Shown: positions 52,201 through 60,302, numbered from the stretch's first letter. The stretch is DNA of 64,000 bases from JAEZDP01 sp964430855 (GCA_964430855.1 CAYSHC010000012.1:1-64000), one strand, 5' to 3'. Numbers and translations: made by a program. Notes: generated from the sequence alone by a model not told the origin.

Positions 52201-52503
52201 GCAATCCTCTTCCCGAGCGCGAGCTTCGCGCGCGAGTACGACACGTACCGCGTGCAGACCGCCTCCGGCACGCACACGGGCATCGTGGACGACCAGGGCA
52301 GCGACATCATCGTGCACGAGGCGCCCGGGTCGTCGGTCCGGCTCTCGCGGTCGGAGGTGACGGCCATCGAGCCGATCGGCGTCTCGATGATGCCGCCGGG
52401 CCTCGACCGGATGCTGACGCCCGAGGAGCTGGCCGATCTCGTCGCCTTCCTCGAGTCGCTGCCGGATCCCGTCGATCGCACGAGGGCCCCGTCGGCACGC
52501 TGA
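49261..52503 (+). CDS. PVC-type propeller/HEAT/cytochrome c dehydrogenase-like protein (1)
   Basis: 1080 residues, exported (hydrophobic signal at about residues 16-30). Residues about 75-440 form a beta-propeller with calcium-loop-like repeats (DRDGDGVYDASHIF, TTGDGVADEREAV). HEAT-like helical repeats span about 440-900. The C-terminal PVC-type haem domain has C949-S-T-C952-H953 (SLCSTCHAVGGNGERFGPDL). Such proteins occur in Planctomycetota, Verrucomicrobiota and Acidobacteriota next to sugar-degradation genes and are presumed periplasmic dehydrogenases; the substrate is unknown. The ATG follows TATCCT by 8 nt; ATG 49297 is an alternative. Confidence 0.88.
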   Translation: MIRNPDGPGRPPMPMRTLLVTALVIAALHAPDLTATRIPAPTSGRLSCPAHGWHAAAMQAPAANLSRPTHLHVPDGFVIERVAGSDLLSYPMFITPAGEGRLYVFESTEPNTMTTEEMLAAPSYHVRLLEDRDGDGVYDASHIFADRIPFPMGGAVVGDDLFVAAAPDLLRLRDTTGDGVADEREAVLTGWTLNVNGAAMGGPFYHPDGWLYITDARRGFSIRRKEGDVVKGAGARIWRVRPDGTGLEWIAAGGFDNAVEIAFMASGDTIGTMTYFIDPRDGLRDALMHWVEGGVYPKPHQVIADDALPLTGPLMPPMTKLARVAHSGLMRYRGTAFGEAYRGNLFSAQFNTGRVMRHVVSIDGATYSTEDEPFMTSSSADAHPTDVMEDVDGSLLLVETGGWFIKGCPLSRVAKPEVEGGIYRIRKVDAPDAGQPWARIRALAAASPEAVARALRDPSAAVRDAALERLVAEGAPAVPPLAAIRPSGDDEAGALAVFALHRIGTPDARAAVRAALDDPRPVVRVAAARASGLARDAEALPGLERLVQSDQAAAVRRQAATAIGQIGRASSASALIAAAAVPGDRFTEHAITHSLMTLDAVPALTRALEHPSMAVRKVALVALDQRRPSPLTRDQLTPFLADDAPELWETGVWVASHRPEWADTMTAFLTARLDAAPAPAAASLDVDGLLATFCAQPGVQALVLDRLNAPAASQDDRLRMIDVMQNCRETDVPVAWIDGIGTWLERGDAVVQRRLLQLVETRGLRALDPVLTRLASSPAAPLPLRLDAIGVLVSGERPLPDDWFALVTAQLPPTNDPPRRQLAAHVLTRAALTDAQLVTLARDHVASADAFLLPRLVDAFTGATSTEVGRALTTALAANAEHLDTLAEADVRALVEGFPDKGGPQGEALLRTLHDRQAARLARLQEVEATLGRGDIDSGRRLFFGKSLCSTCHAVGGNGERFGPDLTTIGDIRSRHDIIEAILFPSASFAREYDTYRVQTASGTHTGIVDDQGSDIIVHEAPGSSVRLSRSEVTAIEPIGVSMMPPGLDRMLTPEELADLVAFLESLPDPVDRTRAPSAR

Positions 52504-52509
52504 CACACG

Positions 52510-52536
52510 AAGGGCGCGCCCGCGGGGCGCGCCCTT
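52510..52536. terminator. Bidirectional terminator hairpin
   Basis: Perfect 12-bp stem AAGGGCGCGCCC / GGGCGCGCCCTT with a 3-nt loop, 7 nt after the stop of the 1080-aa gene and about 33 nt after the stop of the convergent oxidoreductase. The stem ends in TT on both strands, with no long U-tract. Confidence 0.75.
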
Positions 52537-52569
52537 GTCGTCGCTGGCTGTCGTCGGCGGCTCGCCGCG

Positions 52570-53874
52570 TCAGAGCCTGTATGGCTTCCTGAAATCGCGG
52601 CTGAGCAGCCGGTTCGCCTCGCGGTCGTCCCGCACGCGCTCCTTCGCGTCGTCCCAGTACAGGCGGCGGCCCGTCCGGTGCGAGATGTTGGCCAGCAGCC
52701 CCAGCTTCGTCAGCCGGTGGCCGTAGCGGACATTGCACGTGGTCTCGAGGTTGCGCGTCTTGATGGCGTCGAGGAACTCGCGCAGGTGGCCCGGCGAGTC
52801 GGGAATGCTCGGGTCGGGCCGCGGGAAGTCGTCCACGCGCTTGCCCTTCACCCACACCTCGTGCTGCGAGTAGTTGGTGACGAGCGTCGCCTCGGTGCCC
52901 TCGAAGACGCACCCGATGCCGCCCATGTGCTCGAAGCCGGTGAGCGGGCGCGGGCGCATGCTGAACGACAGCAGCAGGTCGGGGAACTCGAGCAGCGCCT
53001 CCATCGTGTCGGGCGTCTCGGTGATGTCGTTCAGAATGTAGCGCGCGCCGGTGGCCGAGACGCTGCGCGGCGCGGGCAGGTCGAGCGCCCACATCGCGAC
53101 GTCCACGATGTGGCACCAGAAGTCGATGAACGTGCCGCCCGAGTAGTCCCAGAAGTGCCGGTAGGTGAAGTGCGACCGCAGCGGATGGTACGGCCGCTTC
53201 GGCGCCGGCCCGAGCCAGAAGTCGTAATCGAGCTCCGGCGGCTGCGTCGCCGGCTCGTCGTTGGTGATGGCGTCGGGGTTGAACACCACCCAGGCCTGCA
53301 CGCGCGTGATGCGTCCGAGGTTGCCGGACCGCACGAGCTCCACGACACGCCGGTAGTTCGGGCCGGTGTTGTGGATGTGATTGCCCATCTGCGTCACGCG
53401 CTGGTAGCGCAGCGAGCCGTCGGCCATCGCGCGGCCTTCGGCCACGCTGTAGCTGAGAGGCTTCTCCACGAACACGTCCTTGCCGGCCTCGAACGCGCGC
53501 ACCGTCGGAATCGCGTGCCAGTGGTCAGGCGTCACGACGACGACGGCGTCGATGTCCTGGCGCTCGAGCAGCCGGCGGAAGTCGCCGTAGCCGTCGGGAC
53601 GCGGCTGGCCAGCGGCCTCGACGATGCCGATGGCCCGATCGAGGTGACGGCGGTCGACGTCGCAGATCGCGCCGATGCGCACGTCCGGTTCCTTCAGGAA
53701 GCCATTCAGGCGGTTCACGCCCATCCCGCCGACACCGATCATGCCAAGCACGATCTGGTCGCTGGGCGGCGCTGCCTGGCTGGCAAACGACGGTCGATGG
53801 ATGGCGGCGGTGGCGAGGCCCGCCGCGGCGCCGAGGAAGACCCGGCGCGTCACGGGAGGTAGGCTTGGCGACAT
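52570..53874 (-). CDS. Gfo/Idh/MocA-family oxidoreductase (3), Tat-exported
   Basis: 434 residues from ATG 53874. A twin-arginine signal TRRVFLGAAAGLATAA indicates folded export. The Rossmann domain has GMIGVGGMGVNRLNGF, then VVVVTPDHWHAIPT and VFVEKPLSYSV (EKP intact). The C-terminal part FWDYSGGTFIDFWCHIVDVAMWAL is the form found in the large planctomycete/acidobacterial exported subgroup, several of which handle 3-keto-glycosides. Exact substrate not assigned. An earlier in-frame ATG at 53898 lies upstream of the TATAAT element and is rejected. Confidence 0.93.
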   Translation of the reverse strand: MSPSLPPVTRRVFLGAAAGLATAAIHRPSFASQAAPPSDQIVLGMIGVGGMGVNRLNGFLKEPDVRIGAICDVDRRHLDRAIGIVEAAGQPRPDGYGDFRRLLERQDIDAVVVVTPDHWHAIPTVRAFEAGKDVFVEKPLSYSVAEGRAMADGSLRYQRVTQMGNHIHNTGPNYRRVVELVRSGNLGRITRVQAWVVFNPDAITNDEPATQPPELDYDFWLGPAPKRPYHPLRSHFTYRHFWDYSGGTFIDFWCHIVDVAMWALDLPAPRSVSATGARYILNDITETPDTMEALLEFPDLLLSFSMRPRPLTGFEHMGGIGCVFEGTEATLVTNYSQHEVWVKGKRVDDFPRPDPSIPDSPGHLREFLDAIKTRNLETTCNVRYGHRLTKLGLLANISHRTGRRLYWDDAKERVRDDREANRLLSRDFRKPYRL

Positions 53875-53880
53875 GGCGGA

Positions 53881-53886
53881 ATTATA
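53881..53886 (-). promoter_or_regulatory. Perfect -10 element TATAAT for the Tat-exported oxidoreductase
   Basis: Minus-strand TATAAT ends 6 nt before the ATG at 53874. There is no room for a Shine-Dalgarno sequence, so a leaderless transcript is predicted. Confidence 0.6.
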
Positions 53887-53907
53887 CGGTGCCGCCACGC
53901 CGCAGCG

Positions 53908-54873
53908 TCACCGGGACGCCGGCACCTCCAGGGTGACGACGACGGCGCGGTGATCGGACGGCCAGGGGTGCACCACGACGTCGGCGGCGGGCGCTCCCTC
54001 GCCGACCACCTCCGCCCGCACGATGTCCACGCCGGCCGCGTGGACGAAGTCGATACGGTCGTGCCTGTCCTTCGGGTCGTCGGGGGCCGTCGTGGGCGTC
54101 CACGTCCATCCCGGGCGGGCGACCTCGTCGGGATGGACGGCGCGGAACGCGTCGCGCAGCCCGGCCTCCTCCACCGCCCGCGATGACGGGTAGGCGACGG
54201 CGAGCGGGACGACACCGGCAGCCGCGGCCCGCTCGGTCCAGTCGAGATGTGACGGCTCGTTGAAGTCGCCGGTCAGCACGACGGCTGCACCGGCGGCGAC
54301 CAGCGGGCGGACGCGCGCGAGGACGGCCTCGATCTGCGCGCCGCGGGCCTCCGCGGCCGCCTCCACCAGCGCGTCGCTCGTGTCGAGGAAGGGCGCGCCC
54401 TCGTACGGAATGCGCAGCAGCTGGTACGGCTGGTACGGCGCATGCGCCAGGTGCACGTTGAAGACGTGGAGGCGTCCCCCGGACGGCAGCCGCACGGCCG
54501 CGCCCGATCGGTCGTCCTGTTCGCTCTCGAACGGCCAGCGGCTCACGATCGCACGGCCCTGTCCCTGGTCCAGGTGGTGCCAGCCGAGGAGCGACGCCAG
54601 GCGTGCCCCTTCGTCGGGCCGCGGCCCGTCGCGCTCGCGCCCGCGCGTCTCCTGGAGGCCGACGATGTCGGCGCCTGCCGCCTGGATGACTCGCGCGCTC
54701 TGCTCGAGCGGCTGGCCCCCCGCTTCGCCACCCACCCACATGTTGAAGCTCATCACCCGCACCACGTCGCGCGTCGGCGGCTCAGGCTCCGACGCACAGC
54801 CCGCGAGGACGGGCAGCCACGCCACAAGCAACGCCGGCACGAGCCGGCGGAAGGAATGGTCACAGGCCGTCAC
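53908..54873 (-). CDS. Endonuclease/exonuclease/phosphatase-family lipoprotein
   Basis: 321 residues from GTG 54873. Lipobox VLAGC predicts a lipidated exported hydrolase. The EEP fold motifs are VRVMSFNMWVGG, DIVGLQETRG (metal Glu), VFNVHLAHAP, VVLTGDFNEPSH (catalytic D and N) and the C-terminal WPSDHRAVVVTL (D/H pair). Members act on nucleic acids, phospholipids (sphingomyelinase-like) or inositol phosphates; an exported lipoprotein favours phosphodiester scavenging (inference). TAGTGT 7 nt upstream of the GTG decides the start; the frame is open 30 codons further up. Confidence 0.87.
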   Translation of the reverse strand: MTACDHSFRRLVPALLVAWLPVLAGCASEPEPPTRDVVRVMSFNMWVGGEAGGQPLEQSARVIQAAGADIVGLQETRGRERDGPRPDEGARLASLLGWHHLDQGQGRAIVSRWPFESEQDDRSGAAVRLPSGGRLHVFNVHLAHAPYQPYQLLRIPYEGAPFLDTSDALVEAAAEARGAQIEAVLARVRPLVAAGAAVVLTGDFNEPSHLDWTERAAAAGVVPLAVAYPSSRAVEEAGLRDAFRAVHPDEVARPGWTWTPTTAPDDPKDRHDRIDFVHAAGVDIVRAEVVGEGAPAADVVVHPWPSDHRAVVVTLEVPASR

Positions 54874-54880
54874 GCGCACA

Positions 54881-54886
54881 ACACTA
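54881..54886 (-). promoter_or_regulatory. -10-like element TAGTGT for the EEP lipoprotein
   Basis: Minus strand, ends 7 nt before the GTG at 54873. It fits the TANNNT pattern of the other leaderless candidates but is the weakest match to TATAAT. Confidence 0.4.
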
Positions 54887-55051
54887 CCGCAGTCCGCGTG
54901 CCGCTTGCCGCTCACGGCTACCGCGTTTCCTCGGCCAGTTCGACGAGAGCACCAGGCACGCACCGGCGTCTGACGACGCCCCGCGGTGTCAACGATGTCG
55001 TCGGACTGCTGTCAACGATGTCCCCGTCCGTTCACGGTTCGCGGTTGGCGT

Positions 55052-55057
55052 TACGAT
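55052..55057 (+). promoter_or_regulatory. -10-like element TACGAT for the 1003-aa cytochrome protein
   Basis: TACGAT ends 7 nt before the ATG at 55065. TTCACG at 55031-55036 could be a -35 but with a 15-nt spacer. Confidence 0.5.
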
Positions 55058-55064
55058 CCCCTCA

Positions 55065-58000
55065 ATGTTCCGTCCTGCTCGAGCCGATCAGCCGCAGCCC
55101 CCGCAGCACCGACGTCCCGTCCAGCCACGCGTGCTGCTCGCCACGCTGGTGCTCGCCGTCGCCGCAGGCGCGGCGGGGCTCCGCCCGGCCGCAAGGACGC
55201 AGGAGGCCCCGGCGCATCCGCCCTCGCCCGCGCCCCTCGAGACGCTGGAGCTTGCCGACCCGGCGCTCGCCCTGGAACTCGTCGCGAGCGAGCCCCACAT
55301 CCAGAGCCCTGTCGCCATCACGTTCGACGAGCACGGCCGCCTCTACGTCGTCGAGATGATCGACTATCCCCACGACAGGGGCCGGTTCCCGGGGCGCGTC
55401 AGCCTGCTCGAGGACGCCGACGGCGACGGCTACTTCGAGCGCGCCACGGTGTTTGCCGACGGCCTGCCGTGGCCGTCGGGCGCGTTCAGCTACGACGGCG
55501 GCCTGTTTGTCGCGGCGTCGCCGGATATCCTCTACCTGAAGGACACCGACGGCGACGGGCGCGCGGACCTGCGGCGCGTGGTCTACACCGGCTTTGGCAA
55601 CACCGTGCCCGAGCCGATGCCCGACATGGTGGTGAACGGCTTTGCCTGGGGCCTCGACAACCGCATCTACGGCGCGACGTCGCGCAACGGGGGTCAGGTC
55701 TCGGCGCCGGGCCTCGCGCGGCGGTACGACCTGCGCGGACGCGATTTCTCGTTCGACCCGCGCACGTTCGAGCTTCGTCCCGAGACGGGCGGCGGCCAGT
55801 TCGGCGTCACGTTCGACGACTTCGGCCGCCGGTTCGTCTCGAGCAACGCGAACCACCTGATGATGGCGATGTACGAGCAGCGCTACGTCGCGCGCAACCC
55901 GTCGGCCGATCTGCCGCGGCCGATGCTCGACATCCCGGAGGACGGCCCCGCCGCGCCCGTGTTCCGCGTCAGTCCCGACGAGGCGTGGCGCGTCCAGCGG
56001 ACGCAGTGGCGTGCGTCGGGCAAGGTGCGCGGGCTGGTCGAGTACGGCGGCCGGCCGTCCGGCTACTTCACCTCGGCGTGCAGCCTCACCATCTATCGGG
56101 GCGACGCGCTGCCGCCCGAGTACTACGGCACGGCCGTCGTCGCCGAGCCCGCCAACAACCTCGTGCACCGCAAGGCGCTGGTACCCGATGGCATCCCGTT
56201 CAAGGGCATCCGTCCCGAGCGCGAGCAGCAGACGGAGTTCCTGCGCTCGACCAGCGTCTGGTTTCGCCCCGTCAACTTCGCCACCGGCCCCGACGGCGCC
56301 CTCCACGTCGTCGACATGCACCGGTTCATCGTCGAAGACCCGAAGACCATCCCCGACGGCATCGTGAACGACGAGGACATCCGTGCCGGCAGCTCGCGCG
56401 GGCGCGTCTATCGCGTCGTGCGCAAGGGGGCGGCGCGTCGCCCCGTGCCCCCGCTCGCCGACGCGCGCGGTGAGGCGCTTGCCGCGTTCCTCACGCACCC
56501 GAATGGCTGGGTACGCGACACGGCCGCGCGGCTCATCCACGAGCGGCAGGACATGGGCGTCGTGCCGACGGTGCTGACGCTGGCCGCGGAAGCCGACGCG
56601 CCGCACGTGCGCGTGCGTGCCCTGTACGTGCTGGAAGGCCTCGGCCGCCTGACCGCTGCTCACGTCCGGCGCGCGCTGGAGGACGAGGACGCCGGCGTCC
56701 GTGAGCACGCGGTCCGCCTCGCGGAACGCTTCGTCGATGACGCGGCGCTGCGCCCTGCGGTGCTCGCGCGCGTGGACGACCCGTCGCCGCGCGTGCGCTA
56801 CCAGCTGGCCTTCACGCTTGGCGCGCTGCCCTTCGGCGACGACCTGTTCGACGTCTTCGTGCGTCTCGTGCACCGCGACGGCGGCGACCGCTGGATGCGC
56901 GCCGCGGCGGCGACCGCGCTCGTCCATCCGCTGGTGCCCATCCTCGAGGGGCTGACGGCTGCCGTAGGCGGCCGGCCGGCCGACGGCGAAGCCGCGTTCA
57001 TCGGCCAGATCCTGCGGACGGTGGGCGCGCGCGGCAGGCCCGACGAGGTCACGGCAGCCATCGAGGCCATCGACGGGGCGACGGACGACAGGCTGCGGCT
57101 GCGATGGGCGGGTGAGCTGTTTGCCGGCTTCGTGCACGGCGACGTGGACGTCGCCCGTGTGGATCCCGGCCGCCGGCTCGCGCCCGTGCTCGACCTCGCG
57201 CGGACGCTGGCACGCGGCGCCGACGCCGACACCGCTCGCCGCGTCACCGCCGTGGAGCTGCTGGCACGCGATCCGCGCGTGGACCACGAGGTGTTCCTCG
57301 AGGTGCTCACGCCGCGCGAGCCGCAGGAGCTGCAGGTGGCGGCGTTCGCGGCGCTCCGGACGCGCGAGCACCCGGCCGTGATCGACGCGCTGCTCACGCG
57401 CTGGGCGGCGTTCACGCCGCGGCTCCGGCAGGAGGCGGTCGGACTGCTCGCCGCGCGTCCCTCGAGCGCGCTGCGGCTGCTCGAAGCGGTCAGGGCCGGG
57501 ACGGTGGCCGTCGCCGACCTGTCGGCAGGCCAGGCCCAGTCGCTCATCGCCCACGCGGATCCGTCGGTGGCCGCCCTCGCCCGCGAGCTGCTCGACTTCG
57601 GCACGTCCACGCGGCAGCAGGTGGTGGACAGGTATGCCGAGGCGCTGACGCTCGAGGGCAACCCCGCCCGTGGGCGCGAGGTGTTCGTCGAGACGTGCGC
57701 GGCGTGCCATCGCCTGGACGGCGTCGGCGTGGAGCTCGGGCCGAACCTGCTCGGCGTGCGGACGCACGGCCGCGAGGGCCTCCTCGTGGACATCTTCGAC
57801 CCGAACCGGAAGGTGGACCCGGCCTACCTCCAGTACGAGGTCGAACGCCACGACGGCTCGCGCGAGTTCGGCGCGATCGTCGAGGAAACGGACGCGGCAA
57901 TCACGCTCGTGCAGGCCTTCGGCAGCCGCGTGACGATCCCGCGCCGCGAGATCGCGGCGCTGCGCAACGAGACGCGGTCGCTCATGCCCGAGGGCCTCGA

Positions 58001-58076
58001 GACGTCGCTCACGCTCCAGCAGACGGCGGATCTGCTCGCCTATCTCCTCGACGAACGGGATCGCGACACGCCGTGA
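55065..58076 (+). CDS. PVC-type propeller/HEAT/cytochrome c dehydrogenase-like protein (2)
   Basis: 1003 residues. Signal-like hydrophobic segment at about 22-40, then a beta-propeller (VAITFDEHGRLYVVEMIDYPH, DADGDGYFERATVFADGLPWPSG, KDTDGDGRADLRRVV), the domain-joining region with VDMHRFIVEDPKTIPDG, HEAT-like repeats from about 470 to 850, and a C-terminal haem site C878-A-A-C881-H882 (ETCAACHRLDGVGVELGPNL). Same architecture as the gene at 49261 but clearly diverged, so they are two paralogous dehydrogenases with probably different substrates. Electrons would go to the periplasmic cytochrome pool (inference). Confidence 0.9.
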   Translation: MFRPARADQPQPPQHRRPVQPRVLLATLVLAVAAGAAGLRPAARTQEAPAHPPSPAPLETLELADPALALELVASEPHIQSPVAITFDEHGRLYVVEMIDYPHDRGRFPGRVSLLEDADGDGYFERATVFADGLPWPSGAFSYDGGLFVAASPDILYLKDTDGDGRADLRRVVYTGFGNTVPEPMPDMVVNGFAWGLDNRIYGATSRNGGQVSAPGLARRYDLRGRDFSFDPRTFELRPETGGGQFGVTFDDFGRRFVSSNANHLMMAMYEQRYVARNPSADLPRPMLDIPEDGPAAPVFRVSPDEAWRVQRTQWRASGKVRGLVEYGGRPSGYFTSACSLTIYRGDALPPEYYGTAVVAEPANNLVHRKALVPDGIPFKGIRPEREQQTEFLRSTSVWFRPVNFATGPDGALHVVDMHRFIVEDPKTIPDGIVNDEDIRAGSSRGRVYRVVRKGAARRPVPPLADARGEALAAFLTHPNGWVRDTAARLIHERQDMGVVPTVLTLAAEADAPHVRVRALYVLEGLGRLTAAHVRRALEDEDAGVREHAVRLAERFVDDAALRPAVLARVDDPSPRVRYQLAFTLGALPFGDDLFDVFVRLVHRDGGDRWMRAAAATALVHPLVPILEGLTAAVGGRPADGEAAFIGQILRTVGARGRPDEVTAAIEAIDGATDDRLRLRWAGELFAGFVHGDVDVARVDPGRRLAPVLDLARTLARGADADTARRVTAVELLARDPRVDHEVFLEVLTPREPQELQVAAFAALRTREHPAVIDALLTRWAAFTPRLRQEAVGLLAARPSSALRLLEAVRAGTVAVADLSAGQAQSLIAHADPSVAALARELLDFGTSTRQQVVDRYAEALTLEGNPARGREVFVETCAACHRLDGVGVELGPNLLGVRTHGREGLLVDIFDPNRKVDPAYLQYEVERHDGSREFGAIVEETDAAITLVQAFGSRVTIPRREIAALRNETRSLMPEGLETSLTLQQTADLLAYLLDERDRDTP

Positions 58077-58184
58077 CGGCCGCCGGGTCGTGCGGGCCTG
58101 CGGACCGCGGCGCAGCACGCCAACCGCGGCGCGCGGGACGACGCGTCCACCCGCACGCGCGCGGCATGGCGTATGCATCGGCTC

Positions 58185-58203
58185 CCGCATCCCAGGGATG
58201 CGG
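58185..58203. promoter_or_regulatory. 19-bp inverted repeat CCGCATCCC-A-GGGATGCGG
   Basis: Perfect 9-bp arms, 109 nt after the stop of the 1003-aa gene and 72 nt before the SGNH hydrolase start. It could be a terminator hairpin for the former or an operator of the latter. Nothing else is supported in the 198-bp gap. Confidence 0.4.
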
Positions 58204-58274
58204 ACGGCCGTTGATACCCGGGGACGCCGTCCGTCTCCTCACATTCCGTCATCCGGGTACACAAGGTGAAGCCG

Positions 58275-59333
58275 ATGCGCCACGCTCTCCTGCGTCTCGC
58301 CGTCTTCCTGGCCGCGCTCGCCGTGCCGGGACTCGCCGTCTCGCAGCCACCGCCGCACGCCGCACGTCCACCGCACGCCGCTCACCCGCCCGCCCCGCCC
58401 CACAAGGCCCCGTACGACCTGTTTGTCACCTTCGGCGACAGCCTGGCCGACACGGGCAACCTGCTGGCGATGACCGAGGGCCTCGGCATCACGCCGGCGG
58501 TGCCGCCGTCGCGCACGCCGCACCGGACGTACTTCGAGGGACGCTTCTCGAACGGGCCCGTCGCGTTCGAGTACCTGTGGGACGCGATCCGCGGCCGGAA
58601 CGACCCGCTCAGGCCCGTGCTGCGCCTGGGGACCGTGCCGCGCAAGGGCGCTGTCGACTTCGCCTTCGGCGGCTCGGCGTCGGGGTTCATCAGCCAGACG
58701 CCCGGCCCCGCGGGCCTCTACGTGCCGGGACTGCGCGGGCAGGTGGAGCTCTATCTCGCGCTGAAGCGAGGCGCGGTGCCCAGGCGCACGCTCGCGGCCA
58801 TCGTCACCGGGTCGAACGACTACCTCACCACCCCGCCCACGCCGCCGGCCTCGCCCCCGATCGTGGTCGCCAACATCGTCGCGGCCATCGAGCGGCTGCA
58901 CGCCGCGGGTGTGAACACGATCGTCGTCCTCAACCTCAGTGACCTCGGGATGCTGCCGCTGGTGTCGACGCAGCCCCCCGAGCAGCGGGCGGGACTGACG
59001 GCCCTGTCCACCGCGCACAACGTGCTGCTGGCGCACGCGCTCGAGGATCTCGCGGCCCGGCGACCGAATCTCCACCTCGTGCCCGTGGACGTCAACGAGG
59101 TGATTGGCAGCGTCGGCGGGGGGATGAACTTCGACATACCCGCCGTGGAGACGCTCGTCACCGGCTGGCCGTACCCGTTCCCGGCGTCCGCGTGCCTGTT
59201 CGTGGATCCGTCGACCTGCCCGGAGGTGCCGACGCTGGACGTGGGTGACGCCTTCTTCTTCTGGGATGCCGTGCACCCGACGACGGCGGTGCATGGCGGG
59301 CTGGCGGGCTTCCTGCTGCCTCGGCTCCCGTGA
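58275..59333 (+). CDS. SGNH/GDSL-family exported hydrolase
   Basis: 352 residues from ATG 58275, set by AAGGTGA upstream; an in-frame GTG at 58266 is possible. Signal peptide up to about residue 22, then a His/Pro/Ala-rich linker. Block I is FVTFGDSLADTGNLLA (nucleophile Ser), block II/III GGSASGF and TGSNDYL, and block V WDAVHPTTAVH with the Asp-His pair. Layout as in secreted plant-type GDSL esterases/lipases. Likely releases acyl or acetyl groups from polysaccharide or lipid; specificity unknown. Confidence 0.9.
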   Translation: MRHALLRLAVFLAALAVPGLAVSQPPPHAARPPHAAHPPAPPHKAPYDLFVTFGDSLADTGNLLAMTEGLGITPAVPPSRTPHRTYFEGRFSNGPVAFEYLWDAIRGRNDPLRPVLRLGTVPRKGAVDFAFGGSASGFISQTPGPAGLYVPGLRGQVELYLALKRGAVPRRTLAAIVTGSNDYLTTPPTPPASPPIVVANIVAAIERLHAAGVNTIVVLNLSDLGMLPLVSTQPPEQRAGLTALSTAHNVLLAHALEDLAARRPNLHLVPVDVNEVIGSVGGGMNFDIPAVETLVTGWPYPFPASACLFVDPSTCPEVPTLDVGDAFFFWDAVHPTTAVHGGLAGFLLPRLP

Positions 59334-59343
59334 CCCGTGAGCA

Positions 59344-59410
59344 GGGACGGCTCTCCGGGGCCGTCCCCCGCTTCCTGTCCGGGCGGGCCGTTCCGCAGGC
59401 CGTCCCCTTC
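59344..59410. repeat. Palindromic repeat copies related to the 47.9-kb array
   Basis: Hairpin GGGACGGC (59344-59351) / GCCGTCCC (59360-59367) with the TCTCCGGG loop seen in the array at 47842-48122, then a degenerate second unit (GGGCGGGCCG ... GCAGGCCGTCCCC). It again lies between two convergent genes (SGNH hydrolase and DUF1080) and probably acts as terminator. Confidence 0.7.
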
Positions 59411-59415
59411 CCCTG

Positions 59416-60264
59416 TCAGTACTGGCAGGCGCCTGGCGCGTCGCGGACGGCGTAGCGCTTGTAGTTGCGCGCCTTCGGGTCGCGGCAGCCCGTGAGGTCG
59501 AGGAGCTCGACCTTGCGGAAGTCCACGGGATGGCTTTCGGACTGGAGGGAGATCGAGCCGCTCGTCAGGACCGTGCCGTCCTGCTTCACGGCGGGGTCGA
59601 AGTTGATGACGTTGCCGCCGCCAATCTGCGGCCGCTGGTATTCCAGCACGTCCTGGCCGTTGACGACGTGGCGGATGGCCTCGCCGCCGTGGACGTGCAC
59701 CTCCACGCGCACCCACTGCTCGCCGTCGAACGTCGGCGACGAGGAGTTGACGCAGTGCGCCGTCACGAGTGCGCCCTGCATCTCGACGTGCGTGCCCGGC
59801 GTGCACAGGTTCGCCGTCGTGCGCGGCCCCTTGCCGAGGCCGCCGAGCAGCTGGACCTCGATCGAGATCGGGAAGTCCTGATCGCGCTGCATGGTCGATG
59901 CCGGCTGGCCGTGCACCATGATGCCGCTGTTGCGCTCCGCCCATCCCGGCCCGCCGGCCACCTGCTCCCCGACAAAGCGGTACTCCACGGCGATCACGTA
60001 GTACGAGAAGCTGTCCTTGTAGAACAGGTGGCCGAAGCGGTCGCCGAAGGTGTCGTACTCGTCGTAGCGCACCTTCAGCAGCCCGTCCTCCACGCGAAAC
60101 GTGTTCAGCGCGTTCTCGCCGACCGGGTAGCCCGTGATCTTCGGCGTCCAGCCATCGAGGTTGCGGCCGTTGAAGAGCGGCAGCCACTCTTCCCTGTCGG
60201 GCGCCCCCTGAGGCAGCGACACGAGCAGGCCGAGCAGCGTCACGGTGCCGAGCACGAGCTTCAT
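59416..60264 (-). CDS. DUF1080 protein (3-keto-disaccharide hydrolase family)
   Basis: 282 residues with an N-terminal signal (LVLGTVTLLGLLVSLPQG). Concanavalin-like jelly roll typical for DUF1080: EWLPLFNGRNLDGWTPKI, FRVEDGLLKVRYDEY, YYVIAVEYRF, NSGIMVHG, and the C-terminal DGTVLTSGSISLQSESHPVDFRKVELLDL. The family hydrolyses 3-keto-glucosides after oxidation of the sugar by a Gfo/Idh-type dehydrogenase, and three such dehydrogenases lie within 15 kb. Periplasmic. ATG 60264 fits the signal; the frame continues upstream but overlaps the next gene. Confidence 0.9.
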   Translation of the reverse strand: MKLVLGTVTLLGLLVSLPQGAPDREEWLPLFNGRNLDGWTPKITGYPVGENALNTFRVEDGLLKVRYDEYDTFGDRFGHLFYKDSFSYYVIAVEYRFVGEQVAGGPGWAERNSGIMVHGQPASTMQRDQDFPISIEVQLLGGLGKGPRTTANLCTPGTHVEMQGALVTAHCVNSSSPTFDGEQWVRVEVHVHGGEAIRHVVNGQDVLEYQRPQIGGGNVINFDPAVKQDGTVLTSGSISLQSESHPVDFRKVELLDLTGCRDPKARNYKRYAVRDAPGACQY

Positions 60265-60302
60265 GGCGTGGCTGGTCTCCTGGCGGACGTCCGACGCGGC
60301 GT

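Noticed and set aside
49071..52592. A 1173-codon open frame on the plus strand parallel to the cytochrome gene at 49261
   Set aside because: It is an out-of-phase reading of the same GC-rich gene, with Arg/Pro/Gly-rich composition and no motifs. The 49261 frame has a signal, propeller repeats and CxxCH.
55062..58190. A 1042-codon open frame antisense to the second cytochrome gene
   Set aside because: Antisense shadow in GC-rich DNA, His/Arg/Val/Glu-rich without a recognisable fold; the plus-strand gene has clear domains.
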